A DNA stretch of 64,000 nucleotides from Pseudomonas sp. 8Z (GTDB taxonomy: Bacteria > Pseudomonadota > Gammaproteobacteria > Pseudomonadales > Pseudomonadaceae), in assembly GCF_902506535.1 (NCBI RefSeq), contig NZ_LR733826.1:589079-653078 (forward strand). Direction: 5' to 3'. Below the pieces are notes generated by a model. That model was given only the letters and a program-made list of their open reading frames with translations, made no database searches and was not told where the DNA came from. Shown in pieces: positions 49,672-58,681 of the stretch. Both the position numbers and the translations under genes were made by a program. Position 1 is the stretch's first letter, and each line of letters starts with the position of its first letter.

Positions 49672-50994
49672 ATGTCCACCGCCACACCGAAAGTCGGCTT
49701 CGTTTCCCTCGGCTGCCCGAAGGCAACCGTCGACTCCGAACGCATCCTGACCCAACTGCGCATGGAAGGTTACGAGATCGTGCCGACCTACCAGGATGCC
49801 GATGTGGTGGTGGTCAACACCTGCGGCTTCATCGATAGCGCCAAGGCCGAGTCGCTGGACGCCATCGGCGAAGCCCTGGCCGAGAACGGCAAGGTCATCG
49901 TCACCGGCTGCATGGGCGTAGCCGAAGACAGCATCCGCGACGTGCACCCGAGCGTGCTGGCTGTCACTGGCCCACAACAGTACGAGCAGGTGGTCAGCGC
50001 CGTACACGAAGTCATCCCACCGAAGACCGAGCACAACCCGCTGATCGACCTGGTGCCGCCGCAGGGCATCAAGCTGACCCCGCGCCACTACGCCTACCTG
50101 AAGATTTCCGAAGGCTGCAACCATAGCTGCAGCTTCTGCATCATCCCGTCGATGCGCGGCAAGCTGGTCAGCCGCCCGGTGGGCGATGTGCTCAGCGAGG
50201 CCGAGCGCCTGGTCAAGGCCGGCGTCAAGGAGCTGCTGGTGATCAGCCAGGACACCAGCGCTTACGGCGTCGACATGAAGTACAAGCTCGACTTCTGGAA
50301 CGGTCAGCCGGTGAAAACGCGCATGCTCGAACTGTGCGAAGCGCTCTCTTCCATGGGCGTTTGGGTGCGCCTGCACTACGTCTACCCCTACCCCAACGTC
50401 GATGACGTGATCCCGCTGATGGCCGCCGGCAAGCTGCTGCCGTATCTGGACATCCCTTTCCAGCACGCCAGCCCGAAAGTGCTCAAGTCGATGAAGCGCC
50501 CCGCCTTCGAAGACAAGACCCTGGCGCGCATCAAGAAATGGCGCGAGATCTGCCCCGAACTGACCATCCGCTCCACCTTCATCGTCGGCTTCCCTGGCGA
50601 AACCGAGGAAGACTTCCAGTACCTGCTCAACTGGCTGACCGAAGCCCAGCTCGACCGCGTCGGCTGCTTCCAGTACTCGCCTGTAGAAGGCGCACCGGCC
50701 AACGACCTGGGCCTGGAGCCGGTGCCTGACGACGTCAAGCAGGAGCGCTGGGAGCGCTTCATGGCACACCAACAGGCCATCAGCTCCGCGCGCCTGCAAG
50801 CCAAGATCGGCCTGGAGATGGACGTGCTGGTCGACGAAGTGGACGGCGAAGGCGCCGTGGCGCGCTCCTGGGCCGATGCCCCGGAGATCGACGGCAGCGT
50901 GTTCATCGACTCCCCCCACGTCAAGCCGGGCGACAAGGTGCGCGTACGCATCGTCGATGCCGACGAGTACGATATGTGGGGCGAGTTGGTGTAA
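49672..50994 (+). CDS. rimO: Ribosomal protein S12 methylthiotransferase
   Basis: A 440-residue radical-SAM enzyme that methylthiolates Asp89 of ribosomal protein S12. The N-terminal UPF0004 domain holds three cluster Cys (SLGCPKA, NTCGFID, TGCMGV), the radical-SAM set is CNHSCSFC, and a TRAM domain ([19 protein letters not shown]) ends the protein. The RimO-specific [12 protein letters not shown] start separates it from MiaB. Confidence 0.95.
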   Translation: MSTATPKVGFVSLGCPKATVDSERILTQLRMEGYEIVPTYQDADVVVVNTCGFIDSAKAESLDAIGEALAENGKVIVTGCMGVAEDSIRDVHPSVLAVTGPQQYEQVVSAVHEVIPPKTEHNPLIDLVPPQGIKLTPRHYAYLKISEGCNHSCSFCIIPSMRGKLVSRPVGDVLSEAERLVKAGVKELLVISQDTSAYGVDMKYKLDFWNGQPVKTRMLELCEALSSMGVWVRLHYVYPYPNVDDVIPLMAAGKLLPYLDIPFQHASPKVLKSMKRPAFEDKTLARIKKWREICPELTIRSTFIVGFPGETEEDFQYLLNWLTEAQLDRVGCFQYSPVEGAPANDLGLEPVPDDVKQERWERFMAHQQAISSARLQAKIGLEMDVLVDEVDGEGAVARSWADAPEIDGSVFIDSPHVKPGDKVRVRIVDADEYDMWGELV

Positions 50995-51031
50995 ACCGCA
51001 CGCGCTCGTTAGCAGATGTGAGGAGCGACCA

Positions 51032-51325
51032 ATGACGATCAGCGAGTCCGACTGGAAAATATTCAAAGAGCTAAAAACTAAGGCCCTTGAACGCTTTTCC
51101 CAGCGAATCCTGGATGAAAGCCAGGCAATCTGCTGCAATTCGGCACTGAGCGCTCATGAGCGATATGGCGAGCTATACCGTCTGATTCATCAGCGCGACA
51201 AGGAAATGGCCAGGGCCTTCGATGGCCTGAGCCGCTCGAAGGCCCATCTGCAACTGTGCCTCATGCAAGATCTCGAACTGCTGACACAGGAGGAACTGGC
51301 CAGGTTCAGCAAAGACTTTTGCTAA
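51032..51325 (+). CDS. Small helical conserved hypothetical protein
   Basis: A 97-residue product that I do not recognise functionally. It is almost wholly helical and charged (WKIFKELKTKALERFSQRI, YRLIHQRDKEMARAFDGL), with two adjacent Cys (AICCNSAL). No signal peptide or membrane segment. AGGAG lies ahead of the ATG at 51032. It lies in the gap between rimO and the RsuA-like gene, as a similar small gene does in other pseudomonads (recalled, unverified). Confidence 0.65.
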   Translation: MTISESDWKIFKELKTKALERFSQRILDESQAICCNSALSAHERYGELYRLIHQRDKEMARAFDGLSRSKAHLQLCLMQDLELLTQEELARFSKDFC

Positions 51326-51434
51326 CGCATCGAGAGGCTGCCTGAAACGGCGATGGCACTATTCTCAACCGAGTCCATCGCCAGTTCAGGGAAACAGCTA
51401 GAATGCCCGCCCGTTTTCCAGTCAGAGCCAGCCC

Positions 51435-52145
51435 ATGACCGAACCCACCCGCCTGTCCAAACGCGTCATCGAACTGTTCGGCTGCTCGCGCCGCGAGGCC
51501 GATCTGTACATCACCGGCGGCTGGGTGACAGTAGACGGTCAGGTGGTCGAGGCGCCGCAGTTCAAGGTCGAGGATCAGCGCGTCGAGCTGCACCCCGATG
51601 CCACGCTTGAAGCAGTAGAGCCCGTGACGCTGCTGGTGCACTGCCCGGCCGGTACCAGCGCCGCACAACTGCAGCATCTGCTGGCACGCGAGCACCACTG
51701 GGAAGAAGACCCGCACGCGCAGCGCATCCTGCATGGCCATTTCCTGCGCCAAGAGCAGAGCCTGCCGCTGCAGCAGGGTGCCAGCGGCCTGGTGATCCTC
51801 AGTCAGGACTGGCGCGCCCAGCGCAAGCTGCGCGAGGACGGCGCCAAGCTGGAACAGGAGTATCTGGTGGATGTCACGGGCGAATTGCCGGCCAGTACCT
51901 TCGAACGCCTGAAGAAGGGCCTGATCCACAAGGGCACGCAGTTTCCACCGTGCAAGGCCAGTTGGCAGAGCGAGCAACGCCTGCGCTTCGCCCTGAAGAA
52001 CCCCGCTCCCGATCTGTTGCAACAGCTCTGCAAGGCCCTGGGCCTGCAGATCAAGGCGATGAGGCGCATCCGCGTTGGCGGCGTGCCGATGGCCAAACTG
52101 CCAGTCGGGCAGTGGCGCTACCTGGGTGAGAAGGAACGCTTCTAA
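51435..52145 (+). CDS. RsuA/RluF-like pseudouridine synthase homologue lacking the catalytic Asp
   Basis: A 236-residue protein with an N-terminal S4 RNA-binding domain (RLSKRVIELFGCSRREADLYI, GWVTVDGQVVE) and a pseudouridine-synthase-like domain (QEYLVDVTGELP, RFALKNPAPDLLQQLCKALGL, IRVGGVPMAKLPVGQWRYL). In active RsuA-type enzymes the motif is GRLDxxTxGL. Here the aligned segment is LPLQQGASGL, so the catalytic Asp position (residue 113) is Gln and the RLD triplet is absent. The rest of the domain looks intact, so I expect an RNA-binding role without, or with altered, isomerase chemistry. Confidence 0.8.
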   Translation: MTEPTRLSKRVIELFGCSRREADLYITGGWVTVDGQVVEAPQFKVEDQRVELHPDATLEAVEPVTLLVHCPAGTSAAQLQHLLAREHHWEEDPHAQRILHGHFLRQEQSLPLQQGASGLVILSQDWRAQRKLREDGAKLEQEYLVDVTGELPASTFERLKKGLIHKGTQFPPCKASWQSEQRLRFALKNPAPDLLQQLCKALGLQIKAMRRIRVGGVPMAKLPVGQWRYLGEKERF

Positions 52146-52178
52146 AGCAGAGCTGTAGTAGGCTACACCTACAAATAC

Positions 52179-52233
52179 CGTAGGGCGGGAGCAACCCGCC
52201 ATGGCCCATGCGGCGGGTTGCTCCCGCCCTACG
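52179..52233. repeat. Perfect GTAGGGCGG inverted repeat (22-base arms)
   Basis: The left arm CGTAGGGCGGGAGCAACC plus CGCC is an exact complement of the right arm ending CTCCCGCCCTACG, around an 11-base loop (ATGGCCCATGC). Located between the RsuA-like gene and a small secreted-protein gene. The hairpin is long and GC-rich, so it probably forms in RNA. Confidence 0.85.
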
Positions 52234-52255
52234 CGCTATCCGCACAGGAGCCTTC

Positions 52256-52462
52256 ATGCGTACGCTGCTACTCACCGCCCTGCTCGCTCTCAGTCTGCCC
52301 GGCGTCGCCGCGCCCGCGCCCTTCTTTCTCTGGCAGAGCAAGACCGACAGCCACCTGACCTGCGCCCAGACCAGCCCCGGTGACGGCTGGATTCGCTTCA
52401 CGGGCCCCTTCCGCGACGCTGGCTGCCGGGAAGCGTACAGCGCCCCGGTCAACCGTCGCTAA
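52256..52462 (+). CDS. Small secreted hypothetical protein
   Basis: A 68-residue product with a Sec signal peptide (RTLLLTALLALSLPGVAA). The mature part (about 48 residues) has two Cys (LTCAQTS and DAGCREAY), likely a disulfide. No family recognised. AGGAG lies 6 bases before the ATG at 52256. It precedes trmO by 13 bases. Confidence 0.65.
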   Translation: MRTLLLTALLALSLPGVAAPAPFFLWQSKTDSHLTCAQTSPGDGWIRFTGPFRDAGCREAYSAPVNRR

Positions 52463-52475
52463 TAAGCAGGTCAGC

Positions 52476-53177
52476 ATGCAGCATCAGGTTTCCCCAGTCG
52501 GTATTGTCCGTTCCTGCTTCAAGGAAAAATTCGCCATCCCCCGCCAGCCCCACCTGGCTCCCGCCGCACGCGGCGTGCTGGAGCTGCTGTCGCCATACGA
52601 TCAGGGCGACGCCGTGCAGGGGCTGGAGCAGGTCAGCCATGTCTGGCTGCTGTTTCTCTTTCATCAAGCGCTGGAAGACAAGCCACGCCTGAAGGTGCGC
52701 CCGCCGCGTCTGGGCGGCAACCAGTCGGTCGGTGTATTCAGCACCCGCGCCACGCACCGCCCCAATGGCATCGGCCAGTCGGTGGTACGTCTGGACAAGG
52801 TCGAGCCTGGGCGTCTGCATCTGTCCGGTATCGACCTGCTCGACGGCACCCCAGTGCTGGATATCAAACCCTACGTGCCTTACGCCGACAACGTGGCAGG
52901 CGCGCGCAACGATATGGCCGATGCACCACCACCACTGATTCCGGTGGACTGGCAGGACGCCGCCTTGTCGCAGGCGCAGCAACACAGCCTGCGCCTGGGT
53001 GAGCCACTGGTGGAAATGATCGAACAGTGCCTGGCGCAAGATCCACGCCCGGCCTATCAGCAGCCACAACCCGAGCGGCGCTATGGCGCGCGCTTCTGGG
53101 ATCTCGACGTGCACTGGCACTACCCGATGCCTGGGCGTATTCGCGTGCTGGATGTGCAGATGGCGGGGCGCGGCTGA
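52476..53177 (+). CDS. trmO: tRNA N6-threonylcarbamoyladenosine methyltransferase (TsaA/TrmO)
   Basis: A 233-residue SAM-dependent enzyme of the YaeB/TrmO beta-barrel family that methylates t6A37 of tRNA-Thr. Signatures are VSPVGIVRSCFKEKFAIPRQ at the start, the RGVLELLSPYDQGDAVQGLE segment, HVWLLFLFHQ, GVFSTRATHRPNGIGQSV and LLDGTPVLDIKPYVPYAD. The ATG at 52476 gives this start; the frame open upstream is a shadow. The C-terminal extension (RFWDLDVHWHYPMPGRI) is usual for gammaproteobacteria. Confidence 0.92.
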   Translation: MQHQVSPVGIVRSCFKEKFAIPRQPHLAPAARGVLELLSPYDQGDAVQGLEQVSHVWLLFLFHQALEDKPRLKVRPPRLGGNQSVGVFSTRATHRPNGIGQSVVRLDKVEPGRLHLSGIDLLDGTPVLDIKPYVPYADNVAGARNDMADAPPPLIPVDWQDAALSQAQQHSLRLGEPLVEMIEQCLAQDPRPAYQQPQPERRYGARFWDLDVHWHYPMPGRIRVLDVQMAGRG

Positions 53178-53315
53178 AAGGCGCCGGTTGCGCGGGAGAG
53201 GCTTTAGCCGCGACAAGACAAAACGCATGGCTCGTCATTTCGGCCGACAATGATGCCTGCTTTCCCAGCAGCCAGGTTCTAGGGTGAAGGCCTCATCACT
53301 CAGCGAGGCCCCTCC

Positions 53316-54089
53316 ATGCACCCTTACTTTTCCCTTGCCGGGCGCACCGCCCTGGTCACCGGCGGCACCCGTGGCATCGGCCTGATGATCGCCAAGGCCT
53401 TCGTCGAAGCGGGTGCCCATGTCTATGTCTGCGCCCGTGACGGCGAAGCCTGCGCGCAGACTGCCGCCGAACTATCAGCCCTGGGCCAGTGCACCGGTAT
53501 TGCCGCCAATCTGTCCAGCGAGCAAGGCGTGCAGGCGCTGGCTGCTGAGCTGAGTGGGCGTATCGATCAGTTAGACATTCTGGTCAACAACGCTGGCACC
53601 ACCTGGGGAGCGCCACTGGAAAGCTACCCAGCCAAGGGTTGGGAAAAGGTCATGCAGCTCAATGTCACCTCGGTGTTCGGCTGCATCCAGCAATTGCTGC
53701 CGCTGCTGCGCAAGGCCGGTTCGGCGGATTGTCCAGCGCGGGTAATCAATATTGGTTCGGTGGCTGGGATCAGCGCCATGGGCGAACAGGCTTATGCCTA
53801 CGGGCCGAGCAAGGCCGCGTTGCACCAACTGTCACGCATGCTGGCCAAGGAACTGGTGGGCGAGCACATCAACGTCAACGTGATTGCGCCGGGGCGCTTC
53901 CCGAGCAAGATGACCCGCTTCATCGCCGAGGACGAAGCCGCTCTGGCCGCCGACACCGCCTTGATCCCAATGAAACGCTGGGGCCGCGAAGAGGAAATGG
54001 CCGCACTGGCGCTGAGTCTGGCGGGCAGCGCTGGTGCTTATATGACCGGCGCCATCATCCCCATCGACGGTGGCTTTCACCTGGGCTGA
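53316..54089 (+). CDS. rhlG: RhlG-type short-chain dehydrogenase/reductase
   Basis: A 257-residue NADPH-dependent oxidoreductase. The cofactor loop is TGGTRGIG, the NAG motif is LVNNAGTTWG, and the catalytic Ser-Tyr-Lys is read in NIGSVAG and YAYGPSKAALH. The N-terminus (MHPYFSLAGRTALVTGG) and the SRMLAKELVGEHINVNVIAP stretch are, from memory, almost the same as P. aeruginosa RhlG, a beta-ketoacyl reductase once linked to rhamnolipid and polyhydroxyalkanoate precursors, though its role there has been debated. Confidence 0.85.
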   Translation: MHPYFSLAGRTALVTGGTRGIGLMIAKAFVEAGAHVYVCARDGEACAQTAAELSALGQCTGIAANLSSEQGVQALAAELSGRIDQLDILVNNAGTTWGAPLESYPAKGWEKVMQLNVTSVFGCIQQLLPLLRKAGSADCPARVINIGSVAGISAMGEQAYAYGPSKAALHQLSRMLAKELVGEHINVNVIAPGRFPSKMTRFIAEDEAALAADTALIPMKRWGREEEMAALALSLAGSAGAYMTGAIIPIDGGFHLG

Positions 54090-54092
54090 GAA

Positions 54093-56048
54093 TCAGGTGC
54101 GGAACTGCCGCACCAAGCCCTGCAATTCACCACCCAGCCGCGCCAGCTCGGCACTGGAAGCCGCCGTCTGTTGGCTGGCCGCAGCACTCTGCTCGCCGAT
54201 GTCACGCACACGGGTCACGCTTTCGTTGATCGCCTCGGCCACCGAGCTCTGCTCCTCGGCGGCGGCGGCGATTTGCTGGTTCATCTGCTCGATGGTGCTG
54301 ACCGCACGGGTGATGCGCGCCAGCGCGTCACCGGCCTGCCCGGCCAGCTCGACGGTACGCCGGGTCAGCTCGCGGCTGCTGTCCATCTGCTGCACAGCGC
54401 CTTTGGCCATGCGTTGCAGCCCGGCGATCAAGGTTTCGATCTCTTCGGTGCTGTCCTGGGCACGCTTGGCCAGCGCTCGCACTTCATCGGCAACCACGGC
54501 AAAGCCGCGCCCCTGCTCGCCAGCGCGCGCAGCCTCGATAGCAGCATTGAGTGCGAGCAGGTTGGTCTGCTCAGCGACACCACGAATCACTTCCAGCACA
54601 CCGCTTATACGTCCGCTTTCACGGTCCAGCGCAGCAATGGCTTCAGCCGACTGCTCCACTTCAGTGGCCAGGCTGCCAACCTGCTCCACCGCTTGCTGCA
54701 CCACCCGGTTTCCCTGCTGCGCCTCGCGGTCGGCCTCCTGCGCGGCACTCGACGCCATCTCGGCGTTTTGCGCCACCTCCTGCACGGTAGCCGCCATCTG
54801 GTGCATGGCGGTGGCGGTCTGCTCGGTTTCCAGTTTCTGCGTCTGTACCCCGGCACTGGTCTGTGCGGTGATAGACGACAATTGCTCAGCGGCGGCGGCA
54901 ATCTGTCCGACACCACCACCGATGCGCCCCACCAGCGTACGCAGGCTGCTGGTCATGCCCTGCATGGCTGCGAGCAATTGCCCCAGTTCATCGCGGCGGT
55001 TCTGCGGGATGTCCTGACTGAGATCGCCGCTGGCAATACGCTCGGCAAACCCCACGGTCTGGCGTAAAGGCACGACGATCAGACGCGCGATCAACAGTGC
55101 CGCACATAGCCCTAGCACTACAGCGGCAGCGCCCATTACAGCCAGCATCAATTGCGAGCGCCGACTTTCAGCCAACATGCTTTCATCTGCACTGGCCTGT
55201 GCGGCCTGAGCCAGGCTGATGACCGAGCGCGAGCGTTCGATCATGGCCGCTTCCGTCGACACGTTCTGCTCACGCAACTGCTGGTAATAGAGGAAGGCGC
55301 GCTGGTAGATCGTCAATGCCTGCAGGGCCTTCTCGATCGAAGCTTTTTGCTCATCATCGAGCCAAACCATCAGGCTGCGCGCTACCGTCTGCAGATCCTC
55401 GCTGATGTAGTTCCACTCCTTCAGCGCCTCGGCGGAACCGTCGATGATGTATAGGCTTTCCTGGCTGCGCAGATCGAGCATGCGCTTACTCAGGCCGGAT
55501 GCCGTCTCGGCCAGGGTCAGTGGATCGCTGCCGCGTAGGCGATCGCCCTGCAAACGCAGTTCACGCACGGCGTCGTACATATCCAGCTCGATCACCTCGA
55601 TCTGATCACGCGCTTCACCCGCCGCATCACGCATGTCCTGACGCGCCGAACGCGCTTTGTCCTGCAGATCGACGTAGGTATCGAACTGCTTCATGTACTC
55701 ACTGACGGCCTGCTGCATGGTCTGTATGCGCGCCTCGTCAGCCACAGCACTGTTCTGCAGCAGTTGCTGCAGAGACGCCAGCGCTGTGTTCAAGCTGTCA
55801 CGCACGCGCGCAGCACTCTCGGGGGTTTGCTCGATAGCGAAGCTACGCTCCAGGCGACGTGCCTGCAGCACCTCCATGTTCACCTCAGACAGCTCACCGA
55901 CATGCTTGTGACCCAATAGGACGGCTTGCACGGCGAGCAAACCGATGCCTGTCATGGCGGCTGTCAGCAGCAGCACCAGAGCAAAGCCACATATCAGTTT
56001 TTTGCCAACAGAAAGATTGGCCAGCAGGCGCCCGGCAGACTCGAACAT
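54093..56048 (-). CDS. Methyl-accepting chemotaxis protein, large sensor domain (HBM-like)
   Basis: A 651-residue chemoreceptor. TM1 ([21 protein letters not shown]) is near residues 18-38, then a large all-helical periplasmic domain of about 260 residues, TM2 ([21 protein letters not shown]) near 302, HAMP and a cytoplasmic domain with [20 protein letters not shown]. The size and helical heptads of the sensor fit the HBM (helical bimodular) class, whose known ligands in Pseudomonas are organic acids; that assignment is a guess from length. It overlaps nothing and converges on rhlG. Confidence 0.9.
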   Translation of the reverse strand: MFESAGRLLANLSVGKKLICGFALVLLLTAAMTGIGLLAVQAVLLGHKHVGELSEVNMEVLQARRLERSFAIEQTPESAARVRDSLNTALASLQQLLQNSAVADEARIQTMQQAVSEYMKQFDTYVDLQDKARSARQDMRDAAGEARDQIEVIELDMYDAVRELRLQGDRLRGSDPLTLAETASGLSKRMLDLRSQESLYIIDGSAEALKEWNYISEDLQTVARSLMVWLDDEQKASIEKALQALTIYQRAFLYYQQLREQNVSTEAAMIERSRSVISLAQAAQASADESMLAESRRSQLMLAVMGAAAVVLGLCAALLIARLIVVPLRQTVGFAERIASGDLSQDIPQNRRDELGQLLAAMQGMTSSLRTLVGRIGGGVGQIAAAAEQLSSITAQTSAGVQTQKLETEQTATAMHQMAATVQEVAQNAEMASSAAQEADREAQQGNRVVQQAVEQVGSLATEVEQSAEAIAALDRESGRISGVLEVIRGVAEQTNLLALNAAIEAARAGEQGRGFAVVADEVRALAKRAQDSTEEIETLIAGLQRMAKGAVQQMDSSRELTRRTVELAGQAGDALARITRAVSTIEQMNQQIAAAAEEQSSVAEAINESVTRVRDIGEQSAAASQQTAASSAELARLGGELQGLVRQFRT

Positions 56049-56405
56049 AAAAGCACTCCACGGTTCTTCTTATACGAACGCGCTTCTGGGCGCGACTTGA
56101 TCGGTAAACAACGCAACCCTTATGCCAGGCATCTACTTGATGCGAGTCGGCACAGCAGGTTTGTCTAGCGCGATCCGTGTCGCTTCGTCACCTGGGAAGG
56201 TTATCGGCAACGAAGGGCCCAACCTTGAATCCATGCTGAGAGCCAAACAGCTTGCATAACTATAGACCGCCACGAGAAACAACCAGCAAGACTCGGCAAC
56301 AACCCGCCGTTTTCCATGATCACTCAGGCGGTTTACCGCCACCGCCAACGGCTGAAAATAAAAAGGCGCAGCCAACGCTGCGCCTTTTGCTTACCGGCCT
56401 GGCAC
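56049..56405. other. Non-coding spacer between chemoreceptor and sodium symporter genes
   Basis: About 357 bases with no frame I can support as a gene. It contains the chemoreceptor promoter region and, near its right end, the strong hairpin at 56361-56388 that serves the symporter. No other repeat was seen. Confidence 0.55.
56361..56388 (-). terminator. Bidirectional-type intrinsic terminator after the symporter gene
   Basis: AAAAGGCGCAGC pairs exactly with GCTGCGCCTTTT around a CAAC loop (12-base stem), and both flanks carry A or T tracts. It lies 18 bases after the symporter stop. Confidence 0.88.
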
Positions 56406-57866
56406 TCAGCGCCCGATCAATACGCTGGTCACGCGGGGGCGTAGCAACTCTCCGGCAACAGCCAGCAGGCCAATGGCGCCCGCAATCCAGTACCACCGCT
56501 GCACCGGATCGAACAACAACCACCCCAGCGCATTCAGGAACACCACCAAAATCAGCACCGGACTGACGTAGCGCACCATGAACAGCCACAGGGCATAACC
56601 GGTCGGCGGCAGGTTCAGCTCTTCACGCAGGATGTCGCAGCGCAGCGCATAGCCGGCCAGCACCACCATGAAGATACCGCCCAGTGGCATCATCCAGCGC
56701 GAGGTCAGGTAGTCCAGCCAGTCGAAGAAATTCTTGCCCAAAGGCGTCCAACCCGCCAGCAGGTTGAACGACAGCATCGCCAGCAGGCTAATCACCAGCA
56801 GTACCGCGCCAGCACCGATCGCCGCGTGTAAACGGCTGATGCCGTGCTGCTCGTTCAGATAGGCCACGGTGGCTTCGATCATGGAGATCGCCGAGGTCAG
56901 CGCCGCAATCGACACCATGGCGAAGAACAGTACGCCGAACGCCGTGCCGAACGGCATCTGTTGAAAGGCCAGCGGCAGGCTCATGAAGATCAGCCCCGGC
57001 CCGGCACTCGGGCTCATGCCGTTGGCGAAGATGATCGGGAAGATCGCCAGACCGGCGAGCAGCGCCACCAGGGTGTCGCAGATGGCGACCATGAAGGTGG
57101 TGCGGGCGATGGACTGGCCATCCGGCACGTAGGAGCCATAAGTGAGAATGGCGCCGGAGGCCAAGCTGAGGGTGAAGAAGGCATGCCCCAGCGCCGCCAG
57201 CAGCGCCTCGCCGGTGATCTTCGAGGCGTCGAAATGAAAGAGGAAGGCGAAACCAGCATCGAAGCTACCGCTGGTGAAGGCATAGCCGACCAGCGCGACG
57301 AGCATCAGGGCCAGGCCCGGCATCATCCAGCGCACCGCATTCTCGATGCCCTGCTGCACGCCCTTGGCCACGATCCACAGGGTCAGCAGCGCCACCAGCA
57401 CGCTCCAGCCGCCGAGCTGCCAGGGATTAGCGTTGTGCGCCTCGAACACCCCACCCAGCGCCTCGACGCTGGTGGCCGCCAGCGAGCCATCGAGCATCTT
57501 CCAGGTGTAGGCAAAGGCCCAACCGGCGACGACCACGTAGAAACACAGAATCAGGAAACCGGAGAGCATGGCCATGCCACCCACCGCTTTCCACAGTGGG
57601 TTGCCATTGTTCTCGTGCACCACGCGGCCGATGGCATCGATGGGGCTGCCACGGCCACGGCGGCCGACGGCGATCTCGGTCATCATCACCGGAATACCGA
57701 TGGCCAGAATGCACGCCAGGTACATCAGCACAAAGGCACCGCCGCCGTACTCGCCAGTGATATAGGGGAATTTCCAGATATTGCCCAGACCAACAGCCGA
57801 GCCGGTTGCAGCGAGGATGAAGCCCCAGCGCGAGAGCCAGAGGTTCTTCGGTTTTTCACGAGTCAT
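56406..57866 (-). CDS. Sodium-dependent neurotransmitter-symporter family (NSS) transporter
   Basis: A 486-residue membrane protein of the SLC6/LeuT fold. The TM1 signature SRWGFILAATGSAVGLGNIWKFPYITGE (residues 10-37) holds the sodium and substrate site, and EIAVGRRGRGSP follows TM2. It would take up an amino acid or related amine with sodium. It ends 18 bases before a strong terminator and is probably monocistronic, upstream of the tyrosine catabolic genes. Confidence 0.92.
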   Translation of the reverse strand: MTREKPKNLWLSRWGFILAATGSAVGLGNIWKFPYITGEYGGGAFVLMYLACILAIGIPVMMTEIAVGRRGRGSPIDAIGRVVHENNGNPLWKAVGGMAMLSGFLILCFYVVVAGWAFAYTWKMLDGSLAATSVEALGGVFEAHNANPWQLGGWSVLVALLTLWIVAKGVQQGIENAVRWMMPGLALMLVALVGYAFTSGSFDAGFAFLFHFDASKITGEALLAALGHAFFTLSLASGAILTYGSYVPDGQSIARTTFMVAICDTLVALLAGLAIFPIIFANGMSPSAGPGLIFMSLPLAFQQMPFGTAFGVLFFAMVSIAALTSAISMIEATVAYLNEQHGISRLHAAIGAGAVLLVISLLAMLSFNLLAGWTPLGKNFFDWLDYLTSRWMMPLGGIFMVVLAGYALRCDILREELNLPPTGYALWLFMVRYVSPVLILVVFLNALGWLLFDPVQRWYWIAGAIGLLAVAGELLRPRVTSVLIGR

Positions 57867-57958
57867 GCATCACCTGCTTTGTTTTTATCTGTGACGGAAT
57901 CGAACCCGCCGCGCTCGTGGCGCGGCGGAATGCAGGGCTTGGATAAGAGCCGGAGGTG

Positions 57959-58609
57959 TCACAGAGCGTCGGCTTGCACCTCTGGAGCGGCCAGTTGGAA
58001 GGCCTCCAGTGGTTCACAGCGCGCCGCCATGGCGACAATGCGTGGGTACGCGGTTAGGTCACAGTTAAAACGGCGCGCATTATACAGTTGCGGCATCACA
58101 CAGGCTTCCAGATATCCAGGGCGCTCACCGAGCGACAGGCGCCCATCGAATGCTGACAAGCCCTCCTCCACCGCTGCCAGACCCAGCGCGACCCAATGCT
58201 GGTACCAGGCGCTCTTCGCCTCGTCGCTGACGCCCAGTTCGCCACTGAGGTACTGCAGCACGCGCAGGTTGTTCAGCGGGTGCACGTCGCAGGCGATATG
58301 CAGCGCCAGCGCCCGCACCTGAGCACGCTCGGCTGGATCAGTCGGCAGCAGCGCCGACAGTGGGAAAATTTCTTCGAGGTATTCGATAATTGCCAAGGAC
58401 TGGGCGATGCGTACGCCACCGTTTTCTGCGTCCACCAGCAGCGGCAACAGGCCCTGCGGGTTCAGCGCGCGGTAGTCGATGCTGTGCTGCTGGCCGCCAT
58501 CCTTGACCAAATGAACCGGCACTTGCTGGTAAGCCAGGCCCTTGAGGTTAAGGGCGATACGCACGCGGTAAGCGGCACTGGAGCGCCAGTAGCCGTAGAG
58601 CTTCAGCAT
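57959..58609 (-). CDS. maiA: Maleylacetoacetate isomerase (zeta-class glutathione S-transferase)
   Basis: A 216-residue zeta-class GST that isomerises maleylacetoacetate to fumarylacetoacetate. The N-terminal active-site motif is YWRSSAAYRVRIALNLKG, and NPQGLLPLLVD, QSLAIIEYLEE and HIACDVHPLNNLRVL are the family segments. It is the last gene of the tyrosine degradation run, about 65 bases beyond fah, with a REP-like hairpin between. Confidence 0.92.
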   Translation of the reverse strand: MLKLYGYWRSSAAYRVRIALNLKGLAYQQVPVHLVKDGGQQHSIDYRALNPQGLLPLLVDAENGGVRIAQSLAIIEYLEEIFPLSALLPTDPAERAQVRALALHIACDVHPLNNLRVLQYLSGELGVSDEAKSAWYQHWVALGLAAVEEGLSAFDGRLSLGERPGYLEACVMPQLYNARRFNCDLTAYPRIVAMAARCEPLEAFQLAAPEVQADAL

Positions 58610-58620
58610 CGATCATCCCC

Positions 58621-58681
58621 CGTAGCCCGGTTGCAATCCGGGGCTGGCCTTGGAATTTCCCGGATTTCATCCGGGCTACTC
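58621..58681. repeat. GTAGCCCGG inverted repeat
   Basis: GTAGCCCGGTTGCAATCCGGGG at the left and CCCGGATTTCATCCGGGCTAC at the right; GTAGCCCGG and CCGGGCTAC are exact complements. It lies between maiA and fah, and the fah TAG stop (58676-58678) falls inside the right end. Confidence 0.75.

Noticed and set aside
49663..51138. Minus-strand open frame of 491 codons
   Set aside because: It is antisense to rimO, with no recognisable motif and biased composition (repeated Val/Asp/Leu), typical of a shadow frame.
56844..58322. Plus-strand frame of 492 codons
   Set aside because: Antisense to the NSS transporter and maiA, both of which carry clear family motifs.
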